A stretch of 64,000 nt of DNA. It comes from Nocardia sp. CC227C (GTDB lineage: Bacteria; Actinomycetota; Actinomycetes; Mycobacteriales; Mycobacteriaceae). The notes below the pieces were generated by a model. The model made no database searches, was not told the DNA's origin, and saw only the letters and a list, made by a program, of their open reading frames with translations. Made by a program: the position numbers and the translations under genes. The stretch is taken from the NCBI RefSeq assembly GCF_030767025.1, contig NZ_JASITE010000019.1:1-64000 (forward strand). The letters are read 5' to 3'. Numbering within the stretch: position 1 is the stretch's first letter; each line of letters starts with the position of its first letter. Below are positions 40,267 to 48,384 of this stretch, piece after piece.

Positions 40267-40626
40267 CTAGCTCGCGGCGGTGAGCGGGCGGCCGAGCACC
40301 CGGTCGCGATTGCGCTCGCCCCAGCGTTCCAGGGGCCCCAGCGCCTCGTTGAGCTCCTGCCCCAGCGGCGTCAGGGAGTACTCCACCCGAGGCGGGATCT
40401 CGGGATAGATCTCGCGGTGCACCACACCGCTGGCCTCCAGGTGCCGGAGATTCTCCGCGAGCACCTTCTCGCTGACTCCGTCCAACAGGCGGCGGATCTC
40501 ACCGAAACGCTGCGGACCCTCGCCCAGCACCCACATCAGGTGCAGCTTCCACTTGCCACCGACCACATCGATGGCCACGGACATACCGCACACATCGTGA
40601 TCCGCGTCACTCGCCTGCGACATCAT
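40267..40626 (-). CDS. HxlR family transcriptional regulator
   Basis: 119 residues. Cys13 before GMSVAIDVVGGKWKLHLMWV, RFGEIRRLLDGVSEKVLAENLRHLE and the wing PRVEYSLTPLG are all standard for HxlR. The Cys position is used by some members to sense aldehydes or oxidants. Divergent from the imine-reductase-like gene, which it probably controls. Confidence 0.93.
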   Translation of the reverse strand: MMSQASDADHDVCGMSVAIDVVGGKWKLHLMWVLGEGPQRFGEIRRLLDGVSEKVLAENLRHLEASGVVHREIYPEIPPRVEYSLTPLGQELNEALGPLERWGERNRDRVLGRPLTAAS

Positions 40627-40762
40627 GTCCTCCTGACCAGATTTCGAACCTCGAGGTAAGCAACCCCACTCGAATGTGCGGTCTTCCCCAGCCTATCCGT
40701 CGCGACCAGTATCGGAGTCGGCGCCGACAGCAACCACGTCACGATTCCGAAGGGGACAAAAC

Positions 40763-41638
40763 ATGTCTCAGCAGCAGCATTCCGTCTCCGTCCTCGGGCT
40801 GGGCCCGATGGGCCAGGCCATGGTCCGGGCCTTCCTGAAGGCCGGGTTCGAGGTGACGGTGTGGAACCGCAATACCGCCAAGGTCGACGCCATGGTGGAG
40901 CTCGGGGCCAAGCGGGCGGCCACCGTCGCCGAGGCGCTGGCCGCCAATGAGGTCGCCGTCCTCAGCCTCACCCACTACGCCGCCATGTACGACGTGCTCG
41001 GCCAGGCCACCGACCACCTGCCGGGCAAGGTCATCGCCAACCTGTCCTCCGATTCCCCGGAGCAGGCCCGCGCGGGCGGCAAGTGGGTGCGCTCACACGG
41101 TGCGCAGTTCATCGCGGGCGGTGTCATGTCGGCGGGCGACAATATCGAGCACCCCTCGTCCTACATCTTCTACAGCGGTCCCCGCGACGTGTTCGAGGCG
41201 CACGTCGAACTGCTCACGCCGCTGAGCCCGCCGGAGTACCTGGGCGAGGACGACGGCCTGTCGCAGATCTACTACCAGGCCCTGCTCACCGTGTTCCACC
41301 CCTGGATGCTGGCCTACGACCAGGCGCTGGCCATGATCGACCGCTCCGGCCACGACATCGCCCAGTTCCTGCCCTACGCGGTGCGCGCCGCCGGTGCCTA
41401 CCCGTTCTTCATGGAGGAATTCACGCACGCTGCCCAGCAGGGTGGTGTGGGCGACCTCGCCGCCTACCGCATGATGGACGCCGGAGCCCAGCACATCATC
41501 GACGCCAGCGAGGAGGTCGGCGTCGACGCCACCCTCTCGCACGTCTCGCAGGGCATGTGGCGCAAGGCCATCGAGGTGTCGGAGCGAGCCGGGCACGCCG
41601 TACCGGTGTTCCGCATCATGAAGGGCGAGAACGACTGA
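40763..41638 (+). CDS. NADP-dependent imine-reductase-like oxidoreductase
   Basis: 291 residues from ATG 40763, with AAGGGG at 40751-40756. Rossmann loop GLGPMG at 12-17, WNRNTAKVDAM (Arg for NADP phosphate), and a helical C-terminal dimer domain place it in the beta-hydroxyacid dehydrogenase superfamily. The pattern of GGVMSAG, YFYSGPRD-like SSYIFYSGPRDVF and the lack of the usual Lys of hydroxyisobutyrate dehydrogenases fit imine reductases. Substrate unknown. Likely induced through the divergent HxlR regulator. Confidence 0.85.
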   Translation: MSQQQHSVSVLGLGPMGQAMVRAFLKAGFEVTVWNRNTAKVDAMVELGAKRAATVAEALAANEVAVLSLTHYAAMYDVLGQATDHLPGKVIANLSSDSPEQARAGGKWVRSHGAQFIAGGVMSAGDNIEHPSSYIFYSGPRDVFEAHVELLTPLSPPEYLGEDDGLSQIYYQALLTVFHPWMLAYDQALAMIDRSGHDIAQFLPYAVRAAGAYPFFMEEFTHAAQQGGVGDLAAYRMMDAGAQHIIDASEEVGVDATLSHVSQGMWRKAIEVSERAGHAVPVFRIMKGEND

Positions 41639-41674
41639 CCGCGGTCGGCGGGCCACGGCCGGTCACAGTGGGAT

Positions 41675-41708
41675 GCCCGCCGTCCGGGCGCGGATTCGGA
41701 CGGCGGGC
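41675..41708. terminator. Bidirectional terminator between the reductase and XRE genes
   Basis: GCCCGCCGTCCG (41675-41686) pairs perfectly with CGGACGGCGGGC (41697-41708) across a 10-base loop, between convergent genes. Confidence 0.85.
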
Positions 41709-41718
41709 CGGTCGTCGC

Positions 41719-41955
41719 TCAGGCGGTCTCGGAGCCGAGGCGGGGGAATGGGGCGGTGGAGAAGATGACCTCCACCGGCACCTCGAAGTACCGCGCGAGC
41801 CGCAGCGCCAGGTGCAGGCTCGGGCTGTACTCGCCACGCTCCAGGTAGCCGACCGTCTGGTAGTGCACGCCCAGCGCCTCGGCCAGTTCCCGGCGGGAGA
41901 TGCCGCGCTCGGCGCGCAGCATGGCGATCCGGTTGTAGATGACCTCAGTAGGCAC
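41719..41955 (-). CDS. Small XRE family regulator
   Basis: 78 residues from GTG 41955. Almost the whole protein is a lambda-repressor-like helix-turn-helix (NRIAMLRAERGISRRELAEA, HYQTVGYLERGEYSPSL) with the short C-terminal EVPVEVIF cap seen in YozG-type regulators. Its start overlaps the end of the ABC permease gene by 11 bases, so it is the last gene of the exporter operon and may regulate it. Confidence 0.92.
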   Translation of the reverse strand: MPTEVIYNRIAMLRAERGISRRELAEALGVHYQTVGYLERGEYSPSLHLALRLARYFEVPVEVIFSTAPFPRLGSETA

Positions 41956-42805
41956 GCTGCAGCGCTTTCTCCCGGCGAGCGGCCAGATTCGCGCCCGATT
42001 CCCGGCGGGCCATGCGGCGCAGCACGATCGGGGCGATGAGCAGCCCGGCCACGGTCCACGCGCCCAGGACGGCGGCGGTCTCCCAGTGCCGCCACGAGCC
42101 CGCGATCTCGACGGCCACCGCATCGTCCGGCAGCATGGCCGAACGCATGCCCAGACCCAGCCAGTAGATGGGGAACACCTGCGCCGCCCCCTGTACCCAG
42201 CCGGGCAGGGCGGTGATCGGATAGAAGACACCGGAGATCGCCACGAGACCCATGATGGGCAGTGAGAGGAAACCCATCGAACGCGGGCTCTCGAACGCCG
42301 AACCGATGATGGCGCCCAGCGGCAGCGTGGCCAGCAGGCCGAGGGCCATCACCCAGAGCAGGGTGAGCCAGCGCCCCGCGGAGTTGAGTTCCACCCCGCC
42401 CACCAGGATGGCGCCGAACACCAGGATCACCGCCACCTGGACGACCACCTGGCCGGAGGTGGTGAGGATCTTGCCGATCAGGTAGCCGACCATGCCGTTG
42501 GGAGTGGCCTTGGCGCGCAACAGCGTTCCGTCCTCGCGCTCCAGCGCCAGATACTGCGCGATCCCGAACAGGCCGGTGAACGCCAGCAGCATGCCGAGGA
42601 CGCCGGGCAGGGCCAGCGAGCCCAGGCCCAGGCCGGTCGCCTCGTAGCTGCCGTCGCGCATGAAGTACAGCGCCGCCAGGGTCAGCACCGGCCAGAAGAA
42701 CGTGGAGAACAGGTCCATGCCGTTGGTGAGGGACTGGCGCAGTTCGATCCAGCCGCGCTGGACGCCCGCGCGCACCGCCGCGTTGACGGGTTCGGTCCGG
42801 TTCAT
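41945..42805 (-). CDS. ABC-2 type exporter permease
   Basis: 286 residues with six hydrophobic segments (about 35-50, 60-80, 113-135, 147-168, 178-200, 242-262). LEREDGTLLRAKATPNGMVGYLIGK after the second helix is the DrrB/ABC-2 coupling region. ATG 42805 overlaps the ATPase stop by 4 bases. Probably exports a drug, lipid or peptide; substrate unknown. Confidence 0.92.
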   Translation of the reverse strand: MNRTEPVNAAVRAGVQRGWIELRQSLTNGMDLFSTFFWPVLTLAALYFMRDGSYEATGLGLGSLALPGVLGMLLAFTGLFGIAQYLALEREDGTLLRAKATPNGMVGYLIGKILTTSGQVVVQVAVILVFGAILVGGVELNSAGRWLTLLWVMALGLLATLPLGAIIGSAFESPRSMGFLSLPIMGLVAISGVFYPITALPGWVQGAAQVFPIYWLGLGMRSAMLPDDAVAVEIAGSWRHWETAAVLGAWTVAGLLIAPIVLRRMARRESGANLAARREKALQRAY

Positions 42806-43731
42806 CGGGTGACCTCCTCCAAGCTGTGCACGTCCGCTTCGCCCCGCCCGGATTCGACGCGTCGCACCAGGGTCATATAGGTGTCTTCGAGGGAGGCGCG
42901 GCGCACCTCGAGTTCCCCGATGGCCTCGCCGTACTGCTGGAACAGCTCGTAGACGAACTTCGTCGACTCGGTGGTGGTGTGGACGAAGCGCTGACCGTCA
43001 CGGGTCCAACGGATTTCGGCCTCGCCGGCGATGCGGCGGGAGAGCTGGTCGGCCGAGCCGTCGGCGATGATGCGCCCGCCCGCCAGGATCAGGATGCGGT
43101 CGGCCAGCTTCTCCGCCTCGTCCAGATCGTGGGTGGTGAGCAGGATGGTGGTGCGGTCGTCATCGGCGAGACGGTGCACCAGGTCGTGGAATTCGCGCCG
43201 GGCCTGCGGGTCGAAGCCCGCCGTCGGCTCGTCCAGGAACAGCAGTTCCGGGCGGCCGACAATGCCGATGGCAACGTCCAGGCGGCGCCGCTGGCCGCCG
43301 GACAAGGCCATGATCTTGGCGTCGGCGTGTGCGGTGAGGCCCACCGCGGCGATGAGTTCGTCGGTGTCCCAGGGTTTTCGGATGTCGGGGGTGGCGTAGG
43401 GGGCATAGAACATGCCCAGGTGGTCGAGTAGTTCCCGCACCCGCCACTTGCCGTGGTCGCGCCAGGATTGCAGCACCACCCCGAGCCGTGCCCGCCAGGC
43501 TTCGTCGCCGTGCGCGGGGTCGGTGCCGAGTACCTCGGCACGGCCCGCCGACCGCATGCGAAAGCCTTCCAATATCTCGATGGTGGTGGTCTTGCCCGCC
43601 CCGTTCGGTCCGAGCAGTACCAGCACCTCCCCTCGTCGTGCCTGGAATGTGACGTCTTGGAGCACATCCCGGGTGCCGTAGCGCATGCGCAAGTTCTCGA
43701 CGTCGATCGCGACGCCGTCGGCGACAACCAT
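42802..43731 (-). CDS. ABC exporter ATP-binding protein (DrrA-like)
   Basis: 309 residues. Walker A GPNGAGKTT, signature LSGGQRRRLDVAIGIV, Walker B LLFLDEPTAGFDPQ and the H-loop TTHDLDEAE are intact, followed by a C-terminal domain of the DrrA/CcmA type. First gene of a three-gene operon ATPase-permease-XRE. GAGAAGG lies 4-5 bases before ATG 43731. Confidence 0.93.
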   Translation of the reverse strand: MVVADGVAIDVENLRMRYGTRDVLQDVTFQARRGEVLVLLGPNGAGKTTTIEILEGFRMRSAGRAEVLGTDPAHGDEAWRARLGVVLQSWRDHGKWRVRELLDHLGMFYAPYATPDIRKPWDTDELIAAVGLTAHADAKIMALSGGQRRRLDVAIGIVGRPELLFLDEPTAGFDPQARREFHDLVHRLADDDRTTILLTTHDLDEAEKLADRILILAGGRIIADGSADQLSRRIAGEAEIRWTRDGQRFVHTTTESTKFVYELFQQYGEAIGELEVRRASLEDTYMTLVRRVESGRGEADVHSLEEVTR

Positions 43732-43762
43732 AAGACCTTCTCAGTAGTAGAAGCCGGATAGT

Positions 43763-43782
43763 ATGTAGCATATCTACTACAT
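43763..43782. promoter_or_regulatory. Candidate operator for the ABC-XRE operon
   Basis: ATGTAG-N8-CTACAT is an inverted repeat 32 bases before the ATPase start, inside an AT-rich patch where the promoter (TACTAT-like -10 on the minus strand) should lie. A small XRE protein encoded in the same operon is the likely ligand. Confidence 0.5.
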
Positions 43783-43826
43783 CCCGCCGTGCGAAAGCTA
43801 CCGCTTTTCGATCCGTGGGAACGGCA

Positions 43827-43858
43827 GCGGCCCCGTGACCGTCCGGTCACGGGGCCGC
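43827..43858. terminator. Strong hairpin terminator after aroQ
   Basis: GCGGCCCCGTGACC (43827-43840) pairs perfectly over 14 bases with 43845-43858, with a 4-base loop. It lies 18 bases past the aroQ stop and isolates it from the ABC operon promoter. Confidence 0.85.
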
Positions 43859-43875
43859 GTTCGATGTTTGGCGGT

Positions 43876-44316
43876 TCAGCGGGTACAGAGGTATTCGATC
43901 GCGGCGGCGTAGCCGCGAATGCCCATGCCCGCGATGACGGCGGTGGCGATGGGGGAGACGTAGGAGTGGTGCCGGAACTCCTCGCGGGCGTGCACATTGC
44001 TGATGTGCACCTCGACGATCGGGACCTCCGGGATGACCAGGGCATCGCGCAGCGCCACCGAGGTGTGGGTGAGACCGCCGGGATTGACGACGATGCCCGA
44101 CTCGACCCCGCGGGCGGCGTGCACGCGGTCGATCAGCGCACCCTCGTGATTGGACTGGAAGGCCACGACCTCGCGGTCGAAGCGGGCCGCCGTCGCGCGA
44201 CAGAGCGCCACCACGTCGTCCAGGGTGTCGGCGCCGTACACCTCGGGCTGGCGGGTGCCGAGCATATTGAGGTTCGGGCCGTTGAGCACGAGTATCGGGC
44301 CGCGGGATTCAGCCAT
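43876..44316 (-). CDS. aroQ: 3-Dehydroquinate dehydratase, type II
   Basis: 146 residues from ATG 44316, the exact length usual for the type II enzyme. Active-site residues Arg22 and Tyr27 (GTRQPEVYG), the SNHEG loop and His104 (EVHISNVHAREEFRHHSYVS) are present. It dehydrates 3-dehydroquinate in the shikimate pathway or in quinate use. It is alone here rather than with aroB/aroK. The frame is open further upstream but homologues start at MAESRGP-like positions. Confidence 0.95.
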   Translation of the reverse strand: MAESRGPILVLNGPNLNMLGTRQPEVYGADTLDDVVALCRATAARFDREVVAFQSNHEGALIDRVHAARGVESGIVVNPGGLTHTSVALRDALVIPEVPIVEVHISNVHAREEFRHHSYVSPIATAVIAGMGIRGYAAAIEYLCTR

Positions 44317-44471
44317 GTTCGACACTGTATTGGAGTCTTCGCCGAGCCCGTCCATCAGCCGCGCAGACGCGTGGCATTCGAATCGGCGGGCAGGTCGGCG
44401 AGCCTGCGGACGGAACACGGTGACCGCTGCGGCGCGCGGGCGATCGTCGGGGGTCGGTCGAGTCGGTGCGC

Positions 44472-45707
44472 TCAGCGGGCGGGTGCTGCGGCGCGGCGCA
44501 GCCGATCGGCGAGTACGAGCGCACGGTCGCGGAATTCGGCCGGTTCCTCGATGGTGAACTCCGCGCCGAGCAGGCCGACCCGCAGGATCAGCCATTCGAA
44601 GGAGTCCACCCGAGTGGTGACGCGGCAGCGGTCCGGGCCCAGTGCCTCGATATCCCAGTCCAGATATTTGAGTGCGTCGGCGAGCTGGGCGGCGGGCGCG
44701 GCCACCGTGACCACCGCCCGATGCCGGGGCGTGCTCATCCCCGCGCGCACGTACTCGGTGGCCGAGCGGGCGGGCAGCGGGCGCGGCGCGAACTGCCGTG
44801 CGGTGCCGGTCACCTCGGCCATGCGGTCGATGCGGAAGGCACGCCAGTCGCCACGCTCGACATCCCACGCCACCAGGTACCAGCGCAATCGCAGGTGCAC
44901 CACCCGGTACGGCTCGACGCGGCGATGCGACGCGGTGCCGTCGCGGCCGGTGTAGCCGAAGGTCAGGTACTCGTGCCCGGCCGCCGCGGCGCCCACGGTC
45001 GCCAGTACCTCCGGATCGACCGCGGGCGCGGACTGCGGTGCCGTCTCCACGGTGGCGCGCAGCGCGGAAACCCTGGGCCGCAACCGCTTCGGCAGAAACT
45101 GGTCGATCTTGCCGAACGCGCGATCCGCCGCCGCGCCGATGGTCGCGCCGCGATCGGTGGTCGTGCCGGGATCGGTGGCCGCGCGCCGATCGGTGGCTTC
45201 CCGTGGATCGGTGGCCGCGCTGTGGTCGGTAGCGCCGGTGTGGTCGGTGGTCGAGCCGCGGTCGGTGGCACCGGTGTGGTCGGTTGTCGCGGTGTGGTCG
45301 GCGGAGCCGGTGTGGTCGGTGGTCGCGCTGTTATGACCTCCGGCGGGGTCGGCGACGCCGGTGTGTCCGGCACCACGCCGGGTCGGTCCGGTCCCCTTCT
45401 CACGCAACGGTGCCGACGGCTCCAGCGGTTCCGTCGCGCCGAGCAGTGCCAGGCCGACCAGGGTCGCCACCGCCTCGTCGTCGTCGAGGACCAGCGGCGG
45501 CAGGGTGCGGCCCGCCGCCAGCCGGTAGAAGCCGCTGGGGCCGGGCTGGGTGGACACCGGATAGCCGTACTCGCGCAGCCGCTCCACATCGCGGCGCAGC
45601 GTGCGCGGGCTGATCTCCAGGCGGGCGGCCAGGTCGTGGCCGCTGAAGCGCCGACCGGTCTGGAGCTGGGCGAGCAATTCGAGCATGCGGCGGGTGACAT
45701 CGGCCAT
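44472..45707 (-). CDS. WYL-domain transcriptional regulator with repeat insertion
   Basis: 411 residues from ATG 45707; relatives have about 320. N-terminal DeoR-like winged helix (MLELLAQLQTGRRFSGHDLA, RTLRRDVERLREYGYPV), then HTH-to-WYL linker, then a WYL domain (RRVEPYRVVHLRLRWYLVAW) and WCX tail. The extra length is a Thr/Asp/His/Gly/Ala-rich insertion (about residues 100-192) made of TDHTGATD-like units. WYL domains bind nucleic acids or ligands. It is divergent from a UvrA-like resistance ATPase, so it probably regulates it. Confidence 0.9.
   Translation of the reverse strand: MADVTRRMLELLAQLQTGRRFSGHDLAARLEISPRTLRRDVERLREYGYPVSTQPGPSGFYRLAAGRTLPPLVLDDDEAVATLVGLALLGATEPLEPSAPLREKGTGPTRRGAGHTGVADPAGGHNSATTDHTGSADHTATTDHTGATDRGSTTDHTGATDHSAATDPREATDRRAATDPGTTTDRGATIGAAADRAFGKIDQFLPKRLRPRVSALRATVETAPQSAPAVDPEVLATVGAAAAGHEYLTFGYTGRDGTASHRRVEPYRVVHLRLRWYLVAWDVERGDWRAFRIDRMAEVTGTARQFAPRPLPARSATEYVRAGMSTPRHRAVVTVAAPAAQLADALKYLDWDIEALGPDRCRVTTRVDSFEWLILRVGLLGAEFTIEEPAEFRDRALVLADRLRRAAAPAR
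45144..45332 (-). repeat. In-frame tandem repeats in the WYL regulator linker
   Basis: Units of 18 bases (built from a GGTCGGTGG-like 9-base core) encode TDHTGA-type hexapeptides, repeated about ten times with drift. The reading frame is kept throughout. They lie between the DNA-binding and WYL domains. Confidence 0.85.
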
Positions 45708-45768
45708 GCCGCCATTCTGGACCCGATCGCGGTCAGAATCCGGCCGCAATGACTTCGAGCGTGGGGTC

Positions 45769-48015
45769 ATGACCGCATTCGAGCAGCACCGCGTGATCAG
45801 CATCCGCGCCGCCCGCACCAACAACCTGCGCAGCGTCGACCTCGAGGTGCCGCGCAACAACCTGGTCGTATTCGCCGGGGTGTCGGGTTCGGGCAAGTCC
45901 TCGCTGGTCTTCGACACCATCGCCGCCGAGGCCGGATACCAGGTCAACGAGACCTATCCGCCGTTCGTGCGCAACCGCCTGCCGCGCTGGACCCGGCCGG
46001 AGGTCGACCACATCGAGGGGCTGTCGCCCGTGGTGGTCATCGACCAGCGGCGGCTCGGCGGCAACGCCCGCTCCACCGTCGGCACCATCACCGACGCCTA
46101 CAGCTATCTGCGACTGCTGTTCTCGCGCGTGAGCGAGCCGTATGTCGGTGAGTCCAACCACTTCTCGTTCAACGATCCGGCCGGAATGTGCCCCACCTGC
46201 TCCGGGCTCGGCGATACCGTGCAGACCGCCGTGGAGCGGGTGCTCGACCTGGACAAGTCACTGGAACAGGGCGCGATCCTGTTGCCGGGCTTCGGAAACG
46301 GGCAGTACTGGTACCGGCAGTACTCGGACATCGGCTCGTTCGACCCGACCACCCCGCTGCGGGAGTGGACCGACGACCAGCGCCGCGCGCTGCTGTACGG
46401 CGGAGCCGCCGCCGCCCGCCTCGGCACCCGCCCGCCGCAGGACTACGAAGGCGTGATCGAGCGCTTCGAACGCGTCTACCTGCACACCGCGGACAATCTC
46501 TCCGAACGCAAACAAGCTGTGCTGCAACGGTTCACCGACACCCGGCCGTGCCCGGACTGCCACGGCGAACGGCTACGCGCGGCCGCGCGCACCGCACGCG
46601 TGCTCGACCGCACCATTGTCGAGATGAGCCGCATGGAGATAGCCGAGCTGGCGGAACTGATTCCGGGCGTCACCGCACCGAGTGTCGCGCCGGTGGTCTC
46701 CGCCCTGGCCGAACGGCTGCGCGCCCTCACCGCCATCGGCCTCGGCTACCTCAGCCTGGCCCGTCCGACCACCACGCTGTCCGGCGGCGAGTCGCAGCGC
46801 ATCAAGACGGTCCGGCACCTCGGCAGCAGTCTCACCGAAATGCTGTACGTCTTCGACGAACCCACCACCGGACTGCACCCCTACGATGTGGAATCGCTGA
46901 CCGGTCTGCTGAAACAGTTGCGGGACAAGGGAAATACCGTGCTCGTGGTGGAACACGATCCCGATGTCATGCGGATCGCCGATCGCATCGTGGAGATCGG
47001 GCCGGGGGCGGGCACCGCCGGGGGAGAGGTGGTGTTCGAGGGCTCGTTCGCGGACCTGCGCGCCGCCGACACCCCGACCGGACGCGGACTGCGCACCCGC
47101 CGCGCGCCACGCGGGCACCGCGTACCCACCGGCAAGCTGCGCGTCGAGAACGCCACCCGCAACAATCTGCGCGATGTGTCCGTGGACATTCCGACCGGCG
47201 TGCTGACCGTGCTCACCGGCGTGGCCGGGTCGGGAAAGTCCAGCCTGGTCGCCGAACTGGTACGCCAGCATCCCGCCACCGTGGTCGATCAGCGCCCGGT
47301 CACCACCAACCGCCGCTCCACCCCGGTCACCTACACCGGCATCGCCCCGGCCGTGCGCAAACTGTTCGCCGCGCGCAACGGCGTGCGGCCCACCCTGTTC
47401 AGCGCCAACTCGGCAGGAGCCTGCCCGACCTGCAGGGGACTCGGCGTCGTCTACACCGACCTCGCCTTCATGGACGGCCAGGAGACCGCGTGCGAAACCT
47501 GCGGCGGCCGCCGCTTCACCCCCGAGGTGCTCGCCTACACGGTCGACGGCCTCACCATCGCCGATATCGACGACCTCACCATCGACGAGGCCGCGGCCCG
47601 GCTGCCCACGGCGGCCATCACCCGCCCGCTGCGCCACATGGCGGCGGTCGGCCTCGGGTACCTGCGCCTCGGCCAATCCCTCACCACCCTCTCGGGCGGC
47701 GAATGCCAGCGATTGAAGATCGCCAAGGAATTGGCGACCCGCGACGCCCACACCCTCTACGTCCTCGACGAACCCACCACCGGCCTGCACCTGTCCGATA
47801 TCGACACCCTGCTCGCCGTCCTCGGCACCCTCGTCGACCAGGGGAACACGGTGGTCGTCATCGAACACAACCTCGACGTCATCCGCCGCGCCGACCACGT
47901 CATCGACCTGGGCCCCGGCCCCGGCCGCCACGGCGGACACGTCGTCTTCGAAGGCACGCCCGAAGACCTGAGCCGACACCCCGACTCGAAAACCGGTCTC
48001 GCCCTGCGCGATTGA
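45769..48015 (+). CDS. UvrA-like ABC-ATPase (class II UvrA / DrrC type)
   Basis: 748 residues from ATG 45769, shorter than housekeeping UvrA (about 950). Two ABC cassettes: Walker A GVSGSGKSS and GVAGSGKSS, signatures LSGGESQRIK and LSGGECQRLK, Walker B YVFDEPTTGLHP and YVLDEPTTGLHL. Zinc-finger Cys pairs CPTC/CPDC and CPTC/CETC are kept. The UvrB-binding region looks reduced. Such proteins (DrrC of daunorubicin producers) give resistance to DNA-binding drugs. The neighbouring divergent WYL regulator supports an inducible resistance role (inferred). Confidence 0.92.
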   Translation: MTAFEQHRVISIRAARTNNLRSVDLEVPRNNLVVFAGVSGSGKSSLVFDTIAAEAGYQVNETYPPFVRNRLPRWTRPEVDHIEGLSPVVVIDQRRLGGNARSTVGTITDAYSYLRLLFSRVSEPYVGESNHFSFNDPAGMCPTCSGLGDTVQTAVERVLDLDKSLEQGAILLPGFGNGQYWYRQYSDIGSFDPTTPLREWTDDQRRALLYGGAAAARLGTRPPQDYEGVIERFERVYLHTADNLSERKQAVLQRFTDTRPCPDCHGERLRAAARTARVLDRTIVEMSRMEIAELAELIPGVTAPSVAPVVSALAERLRALTAIGLGYLSLARPTTTLSGGESQRIKTVRHLGSSLTEMLYVFDEPTTGLHPYDVESLTGLLKQLRDKGNTVLVVEHDPDVMRIADRIVEIGPGAGTAGGEVVFEGSFADLRAADTPTGRGLRTRRAPRGHRVPTGKLRVENATRNNLRDVSVDIPTGVLTVLTGVAGSGKSSLVAELVRQHPATVVDQRPVTTNRRSTPVTYTGIAPAVRKLFAARNGVRPTLFSANSAGACPTCRGLGVVYTDLAFMDGQETACETCGGRRFTPEVLAYTVDGLTIADIDDLTIDEAAARLPTAAITRPLRHMAAVGLGYLRLGQSLTTLSGGECQRLKIAKELATRDAHTLYVLDEPTTGLHLSDIDTLLAVLGTLVDQGNTVVVIEHNLDVIRRADHVIDLGPGPGRHGGHVVFEGTPEDLSRHPDSKTGLALRD

Positions 48016-48384
48016 TCACATACGCTCGGGCGCGACGGTGCACCGCCGCTGCGGGGGTGCGCTCCCACCGGGATCGTGCGCTCCCGCCGCGAGGGGTGCA
48101 CTCGCGCCGCTCGAATGCTGCCGCCGCGATGGTGCGCCGCCGCCACGGCACCAGTGCGCCGCCGCCACGGCACCAGAATGCCACCAACGACCGCCGTAAC
48201 CACCGGTCTCCGATCGCGCGGTATGTGGCTCGCGGAGGCCGTCTTCTTCGGGCGACCACGTGTCGTCTCGTGACCACCTGCCCTGCTTGCGGCCAAGAGT
48301 TCTCGTTCGTGGTCACGCGGCAGCGGTCACTGCCGGAGCGCGGGGTGGTCCGCCACGGCCTACAGGTCACGCGGGCCTTCCGCG
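48016..48384. other. Non-coding stretch with tandem duplications
   Basis: About 370 bases between convergent genes. A 22-base unit is repeated exactly at 48132-48153 and 48154-48175. A 25-base unit is repeated exactly at 48361-48385 and 48386-48410; the second copy holds the stop codon and last codons of the minus-strand gene. GTGCNCTC-like words recur between 48050 and 48130. I see no gene or RNA. Confidence 0.7.
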
